A stretch of DNA of 64,000 bases. Origin: an uncultured Acidimicrobiales bacterium. Lineage in GTDB: Bacteria; Actinomycetota; Acidimicrobiia; Acidimicrobiales; SZUA-35. Shown one piece after another: positions 7,958-16,823 of the stretch. The notes below the pieces were generated by a model. The model was not told the DNA's origin. It was given only the letters and a program-made list of their open reading frames with translations, and did not search any database. Location of the stretch: the NCBI GenBank assembly GCA_938021675.1, contig CALIFY010000025.1, positions 124,001 to 188,000 on the forward strand, written 5' to 3'. How positions within the stretch are numbered: position 1 is the stretch's first letter; every line of letters starts with the position of its first letter. Made by a program: the position numbers and the translations under genes.

Positions 7958-10690
7958 CTATTCTCCGTTCACTGCTGACCGCCGGTACTCTGATGACGCC
8001 GCCAGCTGGGCCGCCAGCCCCACGTCGTCGATGTCGGGTAGGCGAGCTGCCCACCGCTCACGCTCGGTGGCCGAGGGAGCCCGGCCCAGAATCCGCTGAT
8101 GGAGTTCGGTAACCCGTTCACGTCTCGACTCGACCGACGCGTAAAAACCTGCAGCAACATCGACGGTGGTAGCCCGACCGGAATCGAGCTCGGCCACCCA
8201 GTAGTTCAGGCCTCCGCTGTCCGGCTGGCGTCCGAGGATGGCCTGATAGAGAGCGGTCACATACCCGCGGCCGGAGCCACGAGATCGGGCGTACTCGGTC
8301 GAACCGTAAAAGTACGTTCCCAAATCCGCCACCTTGAGCCCGTTGGCCACCTCGCCGACCCAATACGATCGCCCGCTGGGGTCGGCCGGTCGGCCGAGCA
8401 CGTTTCGGTACAGGCGATCGATGGTGTCACCGGTCCAGTGATCGGAAACGGCCAGCTGTTTGGTCAGGGTGAGCCGGTCTCCTCGTTGCTCGATAAGGGT
8501 GGCCGCTGCCGACAGTTGACGAGGGTTCGCCGGACGGCCGGCAAACAACCGGTATACGGCCGATAGGTACCGGCCGTCGTCGCCGGCTAGGAACTCGTTG
8601 TGGTATGCCTCGCCGCCGTAGTCGAGATCGACGGCCGATCGGGTTGCGGCGTCGGTGGTGGCCGGCAGGACGTAGCGAGCACCGCCGAAGGGCCAAAGCT
8701 GACCGTCGGCGTCGAGTACCCAGCCACCAGGGCCGGCATCGGCGGCGGCTACCGCCCGCACCCCGCCCCGTTCAGCAGCGCCGGAAACCTCGGCCGAGGT
8801 TGCACTGCCGAAGCCATGGACACGACCGGCGCTATCGAGTACCCAGCCGCGACTTCCGCCGCTTCCCGCCGTCACGTCAACGTCGACCATGGTGGCACCG
8901 GCCGGTGGGTTGATGCGAGCCGCGGGGGCTCCGCCAACCGGGTGCAGAACACCTGCCGCGTCGAGGATCTGTCCGCTTCCGTTTCCGCTGAGGGCGGCGG
9001 CGACCGCCGGGGTATTTCGTAGGCCGGCACCCGCTGGCACGAGGTTGCGTTCGCCCCCGAAACCAACGAGACGACCGGAGGTTTCGAGCACCCAACCCGA
9101 CCGACCGTTGCCGTTAACCACGAGATCGACCGGTGATGATGCCGGTGGCCGAGCGGCGACCCCCGGGGCGGAACCGTACGCGACCAATGCCCCGTCGGCC
9201 TTTAGCAGGTAGCCGGCGGCGGGGGTGCCGCCAACGGCGATGATGGCGGAACCGCTACCGGCTGCGCCACCGGGTGCGGCCGGCGGCGGGTTTGGTGGGC
9301 CGGTCGAGCCGGCGGGCCGAAGTCCGCCCCGGTGGTCGGCGATGACGAATCCCGGCCCATGGTCGTGGCGCCGCCAGTTGCTCAGCTCAAATGGCGGTTG
9401 TTGGGTTACCGCCGGCGCCACCCGCTCGGGGAGGGATCGGGTCAGGCTAAGCCCGTGAGTGCCGGGACAGCTCGTGACGCCGAGGTCGCGATGGGCGAGC
9501 ACCGTTGGGACGTTGTGCCATGTTCCGGGGGCGAGCCGGTGCGGAGGCGAACTCGAACGGTTTTGGAGCCACGTCCGGCCGAGCGGGTCGACGTGGTGTT
9601 GCCGTAGCTTCCACGCCGCCAGGTCGGCAAGCGCCTTTGCCGCCTCGTTGCTTGGGGCTTCGCTCGCCGGTTGCGCCCCGACCTGGTGCTGGCCGAGTAG
9701 CGCCACGCCAACGGTCGAGGTGTTGAACCCTTTGGTATGACCACCGATGATGGCCTGTTCAATGCTGCCGGTCCTCGCTTCCCAGATGGTGCCGAAACGG
9801 TCGACCACGAAGTTGTAGCCGATGTCGCACCAACCGTTTACCACCGTGTGGCCGCGGTGGATGGCCCGAAGTAAATCATCGACGTCTTCGCGGCCGTATC
9901 GATTGGTGGTGACGGTGTGATGGACAACGACCGCCTGCACCCGGTCGGCGACCGAGGGTCCAGCTCCGCAACCACTCGCTCCCCCGTTCCAACCGGGCGA
10001 AGCCCAGCTTTCGAGCGGAACGATCGGAGGGGCACCGTCGGCGACGACGACCGCACTCGGTCCGGCCGGTTCAGCGGTTGGGTCACCGTCGACCGACGAC
10101 AGAGGGATGAAGGTCAGTTCGAGCGAATCGGACGTACCAGCCACGACGACGACTTCTATCGTTTCCGAATCGGCATCGAGCCAAATCGGACCGGTTGCCG
10201 TCGTCGGCCGGTCAACTCCTTCGCCCCCAGGTGCCGCATCCGGAGCTTCGTCAACTTCGGCGACGACCGTTTGCCAACCGTCGTCCGATGGAAGCACGCG
10301 GTATGCGAGGCGGAGCCCGGGCGTGCCCTCGATTACGAGAGCGACCGAGTCGGTGTCGACTGCGACCGTCGCTCCGGTGGTCGACCGACCGGGCTCAAGC
10401 GGGCCCTCCGATCCTTCAGCGTCGTGCTCGTGGTGGTCGGTGGCGACCCGGGGGACTCGCCAGCCAGCTTCGAGCGCCACGGTGATCGTCCGCAGTGGGC
10501 TTGCTGCCGATTCGCCAGGCGCCACCCCGCTGGGGTCACCCCGCGGAGTATCGTCTGATTCCCGCCCGCCACCGGCCAAGAAGTCGCCAAACATGATGGC
10601 CGACCCGGCGCCAAACATGGCGAAGAGAACTGCTGCGACCAGCAGCAACCGAAGCCGTGAACGACGTTGAGATGGGGCGGCGGAGCCCAC
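7958..10690 (-). CDS. Exported N-acetylmuramoyl-L-alanine amidase with repeats and DUF4214
   Basis: 910 residues. A signal or anchor helix spans about 14-35. The PGRP/amidase_2 domain lies at roughly 225-430, with zinc-ligand candidates H257 (VVVHHT), H400 (LAHRD) and C408 (TSCPG), so it should cleave stem peptides from muramic acid. Residues 490-672 hold five repeats of about 40 residues of the form GWVLDxxGRVxxFGGA (near 493, 532, 573, 616 and 657), which look like propeller blades. Residues 755-900 carry DUF4214-like LYRxxLGRxxDxxGxxYW units. It is the first gene of the envelope cluster and is followed without a gap by the SpoIID-like gene, whose tail is similar. Confidence 0.88.
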   Translation of the reverse strand: MGSAAPSQRRSRLRLLLVAAVLFAMFGAGSAIMFGDFLAGGGRESDDTPRGDPSGVAPGESAASPLRTITVALEAGWRVPRVATDHHEHDAEGSEGPLEPGRSTTGATVAVDTDSVALVIEGTPGLRLAYRVLPSDDGWQTVVAEVDEAPDAAPGGEGVDRPTTATGPIWLDADSETIEVVVVAGTSDSLELTFIPLSSVDGDPTAEPAGPSAVVVADGAPPIVPLESWASPGWNGGASGCGAGPSVADRVQAVVVHHTVTTNRYGREDVDDLLRAIHRGHTVVNGWCDIGYNFVVDRFGTIWEARTGSIEQAIIGGHTKGFNTSTVGVALLGQHQVGAQPASEAPSNEAAKALADLAAWKLRQHHVDPLGRTWLQNRSSSPPHRLAPGTWHNVPTVLAHRDLGVTSCPGTHGLSLTRSLPERVAPAVTQQPPFELSNWRRHDHGPGFVIADHRGGLRPAGSTGPPNPPPAAPGGAAGSGSAIIAVGGTPAAGYLLKADGALVAYGSAPGVAARPPASSPVDLVVNGNGRSGWVLETSGRLVGFGGERNLVPAGAGLRNTPAVAAALSGNGSGQILDAAGVLHPVGGAPAARINPPAGATMVDVDVTAGSGGSRGWVLDSAGRVHGFGSATSAEVSGAAERGGVRAVAAADAGPGGWVLDADGQLWPFGGARYVLPATTDAATRSAVDLDYGGEAYHNEFLAGDDGRYLSAVYRLFAGRPANPRQLSAAATLIEQRGDRLTLTKQLAVSDHWTGDTIDRLYRNVLGRPADPSGRSYWVGEVANGLKVADLGTYFYGSTEYARSRGSGRGYVTALYQAILGRQPDSGGLNYWVAELDSGRATTVDVAAGFYASVESRRERVTELHQRILGRAPSATERERWAARLPDIDDVGLAAQLAASSEYRRSAVNGE

Positions 10691-10727
10691 CGGAGTATCG
10701 ATCCTGACAAGCTACCGCGACCACCGT

Positions 10728-10761
10728 ACGTAGCGATGGCAGCTGAATCGTGACGCTACGT
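10728..10761. promoter_or_regulatory. Inverted repeat upstream of the envelope operon
   Basis: ACGTAGCG (10728-10735) and CGCTACGT (10754-10761) form a perfect 8-bp inverted repeat with an 18-bp spacer, 37-70 bp upstream of the amidase start. The two copies also read as direct repeats of TACGTRGCGATGG. It could be an operator or a leader stem for the minus-strand operon. Confidence 0.35.
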
Positions 10762-10781
10762 GGCGATGGTTGTGGGGTCAC

Positions 10782-10812
10782 CGCGCTGCATGCCGAGCAA
10801 ACATGCAGCGCG
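10782..10812 (-). terminator. Hairpin after the rhodanese-ThiF gene
   Basis: CGCGCTGCATG (10782-10792) and CATGCAGCGCG (10802-10812) pair perfectly over 11 bp around a 9-nt loop, starting 11 bp after the stop of the rhodanese-ThiF gene. No T run follows, as is common in high-GC actinobacteria. It separates that gene from the envelope operon. Confidence 0.55.
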
Positions 10813-10822
10813 TCGACGCGAT

Positions 10823-11998
10823 CTACTGCCCGGTAGAAGTTGAGAGCTGCGGCTGGCAAAGCCCATCGAGGTCGGCGACCTTGATCAGATCTCGGTTGGC
10901 GAACGTTACCTCGTTAGCCGGATCGATGTTCAGCTTGTACTCCCGGAAGCTCATCTCCAACGCATCGAAGGCCAGGAGCCTGCCCCGAAGGGAGTCGCCT
11001 AGATCGAGAAGCACTTTGATCGCTTCCAAGGCCTGGATCGAACCGACGATGCCCGGCAGCACACCGAGCACCCCGGCCTCGGAACAGCTGGGAGCGAGCT
11101 CCGGTGGCGGCGGCTCCGGCAAAAGATCTCGATACGTCGGCCCGTTCATTGGATCAAACACCGTGACCTGGCCCTCGAATCGGAAAATCGAACCATGGAC
11201 GACCGGTATCCCCAGCTTGACCGAGGCGTCATTGAGCAGATACCGGCTGGGGAAATTGTCGGCACCGTCGACCACGATGTCAAAGCCGGGGAGGATATCG
11301 AGGATATTCTCGGCACTTAGCCGCGCATCGAATGTTCTCACCTCGATGTCCGGGTTCATGGAGGTCAACGCCGTCTTTGCCGAATCCACCTTGCGTTGGC
11401 CAACACGATCGAGATTGTGGATGATCTGTCGCTGCAGGTTCGACTCATCGACAACGTCCATGTCGACGATCCCCAGCGTGCCGACCCCTGCCGCCGCGAG
11501 GTACAGGGCCGCCGGTGAGCCGAGCCCACCAGCGCCAAGCAACAGCACTCTCGATTTCAAGAGCTTCAGTTGCCCCTCCTCCCCCACCTCGGGCAGAAGC
11601 AAATGCCGGCTGTAACGGTTGCGTTGGTCACCATCCAACACCTTGGGGACGTCGAACGGACGCCCCTCATCTTTCCATCGGTTGAATCCACCGACCATCG
11701 ACGTGACGTCTCCGTAGCCAAGTTCGATCAGCGTCTTTGCCGCAAACGCCGAACGGACTCCGCCGGCACACATGACGACAACCTCGGACGACTTGTCGGG
11801 GAGGCGACTCTCGATCTGAGCCTCGAGATTGCCACGAACAATAAGTACCGAACCGGGCACCACCCCCTGGGCGGTCTCATCCGGCTCCCGGACGTCGAGC
11901 AGGATCGCTCCACCATCGAGGCGCTGTTCAGCCTCGACCGGATCGATTTCCCGAATCGCGGACTTTGTGGACGCCAGAAGTTCACGGAATGTCGGCAT
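10823..11998 (-). CDS. moeZ: Rhodanese-ThiF adenylyltransferase/sulfurtransferase (MoeZ-like), rhodanese first
   Basis: 391 residues from the ATG at 11998; an in-frame TTG at 12109 would add 37 unconserved residues. The N-terminal rhodanese domain (15-115) has active-site Cys77 in CAGGVRSA. The ThiF/MoeB domain (127-365) has the ATP loop GAGGLGS at 155-161, DESNLQRQ and the candidate catalytic Cys305 (SCSEAG). As in actinobacterial MoeZ, the zinc CxxC is absent (TYRDLLPEP). Such enzymes adenylate and thiocarboxylate small sulfur carriers for molybdopterin, thiamine or cysteine synthesis. The usual MoeZ order is ThiF then rhodanese; here it is reversed. No carrier-protein gene is adjacent. Confidence 0.85.
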   Translation of the reverse strand: MPTFRELLASTKSAIREIDPVEAEQRLDGGAILLDVREPDETAQGVVPGSVLIVRGNLEAQIESRLPDKSSEVVVMCAGGVRSAFAAKTLIELGYGDVTSMVGGFNRWKDEGRPFDVPKVLDGDQRNRYSRHLLLPEVGEEGQLKLLKSRVLLLGAGGLGSPAALYLAAAGVGTLGIVDMDVVDESNLQRQIIHNLDRVGQRKVDSAKTALTSMNPDIEVRTFDARLSAENILDILPGFDIVVDGADNFPSRYLLNDASVKLGIPVVHGSIFRFEGQVTVFDPMNGPTYRDLLPEPPPPELAPSCSEAGVLGVLPGIVGSIQALEAIKVLLDLGDSLRGRLLAFDALEMSFREYKLNIDPANEVTFANRDLIKVADLDGLCQPQLSTSTGQ

Positions 11999-12109
11999 AC
12001 GTTTCAACCTACCCTGGTATTCCCTAGTCAGTTGGTCAACAATTGCTGAAACCACTCCGATGAGCTCGACATTCCACAATCGGACACATTGACGGTGACC
12101 AATCGACAA

Positions 12110-12994
12110 TCAACCGAGAATCCGGGGCAAGACCTCGGAGATCGAGCCGGAGACCACCACATCAGCCAGGTCGTCCATCTCGGTCGGGCCCCCATTCACA
12201 ATAATGATTCCAGCGCCCGACATCTTGGCGATCGGCACCACTCGCGCCACGGGGAACACGGCCAGGGTGGACCCGACGGCCAACAGCAGATCGCAGGTCG
12301 TAGCCGCCTCGTTGGCCCGGGCGATATCGGCGGCGACGAGGTTCTGCCCAAAACTGATTGTGGCCGACTTGAGAATCCCGCCGCAACGTGAACAGTCTGG
12401 ATCGGTCTCGCCAGCCCGGACACGATCGAGCGCATCTCTCATTGGAGCCGAGTAGTCACACGAAAGACAGGCCACCCGGCGCACCGTGCCGTGGACCTCC
12501 ACTATCCGTTCGGGGTCCGACCCCGCATCGTGATGAAGGCCATCGACGTTCTGGGTGATCAACAGGTGGAGTTTGCGACGTGATTCGAGCCGAAGCAGCG
12601 AACGATGCCCAGGATTGGGCTCGGCAGCCCACACCGGACTGTCGAGGCGGGTCATCCATGCCCGCTTCCTGACCTCGGGGTCGGACACGTAACGCTGTAT
12701 CGAAGCTTGCCTCTCGGCTTCCGGGTTCTTCGTCCAGACGCCGTCCGGTCCGCGATAGTCGGGTATCCGGGAGTCGGTTGAGATTCCGGCTCCGGTCAAT
12801 ACGGTGACGCGATCGGCCAAGTCGAGTAACGCCGAAGCTCGGGAGACCGCGTCGTCCAACTCCCCCGCCCTCCGATCGGCAGTGCCTTCTTTACGATCAG
12901 TGCCTTCTTTACGATCGGTGCCTTCTTGACGATCAGTGCCTTCACGGCCAGCGGGGCCTTGAGTTCCGTCGTGGCGTTCGGGGCGGTTGCTCAC
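12110..12994 (-). CDS. NAD-dependent protein deacylase (sirtuin)
   Basis: 294 residues, GTG start with AGGGAG about 9 nt upstream. NAD-binding motifs TGAGIS (67-72) and IPDYRGPDGVW (77-87) are present, as are TQNVDGLH (147-154), catalytic His168 in VHGT and zinc cysteines C176, C179, C201 and C204. The family removes acyl groups from lysines using NAD. The GVWT-type motif resembles SIRT6/7-like sirtuins more than CobB. Residues 18-38 are a low-complexity EGTDRK repeat placed before the fold. It lies just upstream of the moeZ-like gene on the same strand and may be cotranscribed with it. Confidence 0.9.
   Translation of the reverse strand: MSNRPERHDGTQGPAGREGTDRQEGTDRKEGTDRKEGTADRRAGELDDAVSRASALLDLADRVTVLTGAGISTDSRIPDYRGPDGVWTKNPEAERQASIQRYVSDPEVRKRAWMTRLDSPVWAAEPNPGHRSLLRLESRRKLHLLITQNVDGLHHDAGSDPERIVEVHGTVRRVACLSCDYSAPMRDALDRVRAGETDPDCSRCGGILKSATISFGQNLVAADIARANEAATTCDLLLAVGSTLAVFPVARVVPIAKMSGAGIIIVNGGPTEMDDLADVVVSGSISEVLPRILG
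12873..12947. repeat. Tandem 18-bp repeat inside the sirtuin gene
   Basis: Four units with consensus CGATCAGTGCCTTCTTTA: 12873-12893 (with a 3-bp insertion), 12894-12911, 12912-12929 and 12930-12947. All lengths are multiples of three, so the reading frame is kept and a six-residue EGTDRK motif is repeated on the minus strand. Copy number is likely to vary between strains. Confidence 0.9.
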
Positions 12995-13197
12995 TCGGAC
13001 AACTCCCTACTCGAGTTTGTGTCCGCAACGGTAGCGGGAGACGGTAACAGGAGACAGGGGACCAGGACCCATTGCCGTGCCAACGCCTCAACCTATACTC
13101 CAAACCACATTGACTTCCCCCAAGCCGAGCGCCGTGCCTATCACAAAAGGTGCGGCCAGTCCCGGATGAACAACCCGGACGACCATGGAGCGAAGTC

Positions 13198-13716
13198 ATG
13201 TCCCACTCAGAGCACGAACTCGTATTTCCCGAGCAAACACTCAACGTCGTCAGCTGGCCCGACCCGGTCCTCGACCAACTGGGGCACGACCCGAGGTCGC
13301 TCTACGTCGAACGGTATTGGCTTCCGATTCTCGGCCCATCTTGCCTGATGTTGGTACGCCGGTTTGGAATCGAACTCGTCGAGCACCCTGACGGCTTCGA
13401 GCTCGACACGGTGGCTTGGGCCAGAGCCTTAGGGGTCGGGGTCAGGGGCGGAAAGAACGGACCGTTCTGGCGGGCCGTCCTCCGGGCCTGCCGGTTCGGT
13501 TCGGCCCAGCGAAACGGCCAGCTCCTCGCCGTTCGCCGCCGGTTGCCACCGCTCACCTCACGCCAGGTCGAGCGGCTACCTCAGCAGCTGCAGGTAACTC
13601 ACCAGGATTGGCTCGCCCAGGCGGCCCGGCCACCGCAACGGACGATCACCAAGTGGTCGCCCCGTCGAACGCCACCCCCGATCGATCCCAACGCTCCGAC
13701 CTCGGATGCAGCATGA
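13198..13716 (+). CDS. Conserved-looking hypothetical protein
   Basis: 172 residues from the ATG at 13198, supported by GGAG about 10 nt upstream; an earlier in-frame ATG at 13150 has no ribosome site. The fold is probably soluble: residues 1-120 have mixed composition with several Trp, Leu and Val patches (WPDPVLDQLGHDPRS, YVERYWLPILGPS), and the last 50 residues are Pro/Arg rich and disordered. I do not recognise the family. It stands alone, divergent from the sirtuin gene and convergent with the sugar transferase gene. Confidence 0.6.
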   Translation: MSHSEHELVFPEQTLNVVSWPDPVLDQLGHDPRSLYVERYWLPILGPSCLMLVRRFGIELVEHPDGFELDTVAWARALGVGVRGGKNGPFWRAVLRACRFGSAQRNGQLLAVRRRLPPLTSRQVERLPQQLQVTHQDWLAQAARPPQRTITKWSPRRTPPPIDPNAPTSDAA

Positions 13717-13759
13717 TCCTCGGGCGATTCAGGCCCTTCGAAGACCGCGTAGACAACCG

Positions 13760-15169
13760 TCAATACGCACCATCGCTCCTCAGCACGGCGGGTACGGTGC
13801 GAGCCAGAATGGCAAGATCGACGAGCAGCGACCAATTGTGGACGTAGTAAAGATCCAGGCGCATGTATTCGTCGAACGACAACTCACTCCTACCCGACAC
13901 TTGCCACATACCGGTGATGCCGGGTTTGACCATGAGTCGGCCGTGGAGGGCGGCTTCCCATTCGGCCATCTCGGAAAGAAGCGCCGGTCGTGGCCCGATC
14001 AGGCTCATCTCGTTTCGCAACACGTTGATCAACTGAGGCAGCTCATCGATCGACGTCTTGCGAAGGAACCGCCCGACTCGGGTCACCCTGGGATCGCACC
14101 GAACCTTGAACAGCGGCCCCGCCCCCTCATTGTGACCGTCGAGTTCGTGACGGAGCGCCTCGGCGCCGACCACCATGGAGCGAAACTTCAACAACCCGAA
14201 CGACTCGCCCCAACGGCCGACCCGTTCCTGTTCGAAGAACACCGGCCCATCCGATGTTGCCTTGATCACCACCGCAACCACGGCAAAGAGCGGCGCCAAG
14301 ACGACAAGCGAACTCACGGCGATCGCCAAGTCGAAGGCCCGCTTCGACCGACCGCGCCAACCGCCGCGGGGCCGAGGAGCGATACGGGTGGCGATGCTCG
14401 GCCCAAAACTCCGTGCCGCCAGCCGCTCGATCGAGATGTCGGACAGCGTCGACGTCAGGTCGACGTGAAGATCGTTGTCGAGTAACCCTCTGACGAGAAC
14501 GTTCGCCGACTCGCCATCGAGCGAACCCTCGGCGATGAGCACACCCTGGGCCGCCCGCTCCTCGGCCAACGCCAAAACGGTGGACAACAACCCGTCTGCA
14601 TCGACAGCCGAGGATGGATCGATCTGATCGACGACGACATACGGGGCGGTCTTGTCGGCCTCGATCGACGACCGGATTCTGGCACCGTCAACCTCGGAAG
14701 CGACCAGAATTGATGCCCAGAGCCCATGCCCAACCCGTCGGCGACTGGCGAACCATCGGCGAAGCACCTCCCGTTCCCCGGCCACCGCACCGACCGAGGC
14801 GGCGAGCATTGCAAGCCCCGCCCGAAGGTCGATAGCCGTGTTCGATACCGCAGCGAGCAGGCCAACCGCCAACAAGGACAGCACCGCGGCCCGGGCGATC
14901 CGCGACCTCTCTTCACGACGGTCAGTTGCCAACCGGGCGTGGTATAGCCGGAACACCGACATGAGTACCAGTAGAACTGCCCCGTAGAGCACCGAGATAG
15001 ACGCCGGTGGCGCCAGCGATCCGGTGAGGACCCTGGCCGCCGACACCCCAAGACCGACGGCAGCGAAATCGCTGGCGACGACCAGCAATCGACGCCGGTC
15101 ACCGACTCGGGTACGTGACGAAGCATCAGCTGGGGAACGATCTGCGGGAGAGAAAGTGATCGACATCAT
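13760..15169 (-). CDS. Polyprenyl-phosphate sugar-1-phosphate transferase (WbaP/WcaJ family)
   Basis: 469 residues. About four hydrophobic segments in residues 28-115 precede a middle soluble region. The C-terminal catalytic half starts with KRAFDLAIAVSSLVVLAPLF and continues with the family motifs KFRSMVVGAE, RVTRVGRFLRKTSIDELPQLINVL, MSLIGPRPAL and KPGITGMWQVSGR. Such enzymes move a hexose-1-phosphate onto undecaprenyl phosphate in the membrane to start exopolysaccharide or O-unit synthesis. It could be the initiating enzyme for the glycan made by the 0-6 kb cluster, although it is not in that operon. The start is ATGATG; the first ATG is used here. Confidence 0.9.
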   Translation of the reverse strand: MMSITFSPADRSPADASSRTRVGDRRRLLVVASDFAAVGLGVSAARVLTGSLAPPASISVLYGAVLLVLMSVFRLYHARLATDRREERSRIARAAVLSLLAVGLLAAVSNTAIDLRAGLAMLAASVGAVAGEREVLRRWFASRRRVGHGLWASILVASEVDGARIRSSIEADKTAPYVVVDQIDPSSAVDADGLLSTVLALAEERAAQGVLIAEGSLDGESANVLVRGLLDNDLHVDLTSTLSDISIERLAARSFGPSIATRIAPRPRGGWRGRSKRAFDLAIAVSSLVVLAPLFAVVAVVIKATSDGPVFFEQERVGRWGESFGLLKFRSMVVGAEALRHELDGHNEGAGPLFKVRCDPRVTRVGRFLRKTSIDELPQLINVLRNEMSLIGPRPALLSEMAEWEAALHGRLMVKPGITGMWQVSGRSELSFDEYMRLDLYYVHNWSLLVDLAILARTVPAVLRSDGAY

Positions 15170-15321
15170 GAATCATGCGGCACACTGCCGGCACATTGAT
15201 GATCGGGCACCGCCTACCGCAACTTGATGGGCGGAAATCTACCCGCAGGCCATCCGTACCGGCCATGTCGGTGTGGGTGATGCAACTCCCGCCCGACCGA
15301 CCAGTCGATCCAAACCCAGCG

Positions 15322-16755
15322 CTACCAGTTGGCCAACGTGTCGATCAACACCCGCACGCCAAACCCGGTGCCGCCCTTTACCACCAGACCGCGGTCGCTG
15401 TCGGAAAACGCTGCCATACCCATGTCGATGTGGGCCCACGGCCGCTTGTCGGTGAACTCCTTGAGAAACAAACCGGCGACCAACGTACCGCCATAAGGTC
15501 CGGACCCAATATTCTTCAGGTCGGCAATGGTCGAGTCGATCTGTGATCGATACTCCGAGGGCAATGGCAGGCGCCAGAGTTTTTCACCGGAACGGCCCGA
15601 CGCCTGTTCCAACCGAGTTGCCAGCTTGTCGTCGGTCGACATCAAGGCGGCGATTCCAGCCCCCAAAGCCACCGAAGCCGAACCGGTAAGCGTGGCGATG
15701 TCGATGATGGCGTCCGGTTCGCCCTCAGCGGCCACGGCCAAGGCGTCGGCAAGGATCAAACGACCCTCGGCATCGGTGTTCAACACCTCGACGGTCTTTC
15801 CGTTCCTCGCCGTGAACACGTCGCCAGGACGTTGGGCTGCGCCCCCTGTCATGTTGTCGCTGAGAGGAATGAAACCAGTGACCGCGACCGGAGCGTCCAC
15901 TGCCGGGAGTGCGCTCATCGCCGCCAACACCGCAGCCCCTCCGGCCATGTCAACCTTCATGGTCACCATGCCATTCGGATTCTTGAGTGACAAGCCGCCC
16001 GAGTCGAAGGTGATTCCCTTGCCAACAAGTGCGAGGTTGGCCTTTGGCTTCCGGCCGGTCGGCACGTACCTGACCGTCAAGAACCGCGGCGGATTCTCCG
16101 AACCCTGGTTTACCGCCAGGAGACCACCGAGCCGTTCGCGGCGGATCCGAGCCTCGTCCCACACGGTGACCTTGATACCGGTCTTGGTCGCTAGCCGCTT
16201 TGCCCGGGTAGCGAACACCTGAGGGGTAAGCGAACCACCCGGTTCGTTCCCGAGGTCACGAGCCAAGGTCACCGCGTCGACGATCGCGTTGGCGGTAGAC
16301 AATGACGCCCGGAGTCCACGTCCAGAGGCAATCAACGTGATCTTCTTAAGTTTCACCGGCGAGTCCGCCTTATACGTGGTGAAACGATAGGTGGCTAACC
16401 GCATCCCTTCGGTTACGGCCGGGATGGCCGCGGTGGCCTCTACTCCCCCGATTCCAGCGGCCAATGTGCAGGCGACGTGCTCGTGTTTTGATACCGCCCT
16501 GGCGTACGCCGCCGCCGCTTGCCGAATCCGATCGATCGTAATCTCGCTCGGCTTCCCGAGCCCGACCAACACCTCGACGGGACCGGACCCGTTTCCGGCC
16601 AACACCAACGCCTGGCCGGGCTTGCCCTCGAAGCCTTGCAATTTTGCTGCCCGTTTCTTGTCAGCAGGCAGCTTCGAGACGGCCGTGCTCGGGGTAGGGA
16701 TATCGATGGCGGACGCGCCGCGAGGCGGAGTAGCAGCGAGGGTCACAGTAGGCAT
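15322..16755 (-). CDS. pepA: Leucyl aminopeptidase (M17 family)
   Basis: 477 residues from the ATG at 16755; an upstream in-frame TTG at 16794 is less likely. The variable N-terminal domain covers 1-150. The catalytic domain has the metal and active-site motifs KGITFDSGGLSLK, KVDMAGGAAV and the M17 signature NTDAEGRLILADAL. It releases N-terminal residues from peptides in the cytoplasm using two metal ions. It stands between the sugar transferase and the LigD-type polymerase on the same strand, with about 150 bp and 70 bp gaps. No link to either is apparent. Confidence 0.92.
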   Translation of the reverse strand: MPTVTLAATPPRGASAIDIPTPSTAVSKLPADKKRAAKLQGFEGKPGQALVLAGNGSGPVEVLVGLGKPSEITIDRIRQAAAAYARAVSKHEHVACTLAAGIGGVEATAAIPAVTEGMRLATYRFTTYKADSPVKLKKITLIASGRGLRASLSTANAIVDAVTLARDLGNEPGGSLTPQVFATRAKRLATKTGIKVTVWDEARIRRERLGGLLAVNQGSENPPRFLTVRYVPTGRKPKANLALVGKGITFDSGGLSLKNPNGMVTMKVDMAGGAAVLAAMSALPAVDAPVAVTGFIPLSDNMTGGAAQRPGDVFTARNGKTVEVLNTDAEGRLILADALAVAAEGEPDAIIDIATLTGSASVALGAGIAALMSTDDKLATRLEQASGRSGEKLWRLPLPSEYRSQIDSTIADLKNIGSGPYGGTLVAGLFLKEFTDKRPWAHIDMGMAAFSDSDRGLVVKGGTGFGVRVLIDTLANW

Positions 16756-16823
16756 GGCCGCTAAGCCTATTGGCGCTACGGGCCAACCTTCCAACTCATT
16801 CGGTCAACAACGGATCAGAACCA

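Noticed and set aside
12873-12947. CRISPR-like spaced repeats
   Set aside because: Repeats are directly adjacent without spacers and keep the reading frame of a sirtuin gene.
15170-15321. Possible small gene between the sugar transferase and pepA
   Set aside because: No frame with a ribosome site or coherent composition.
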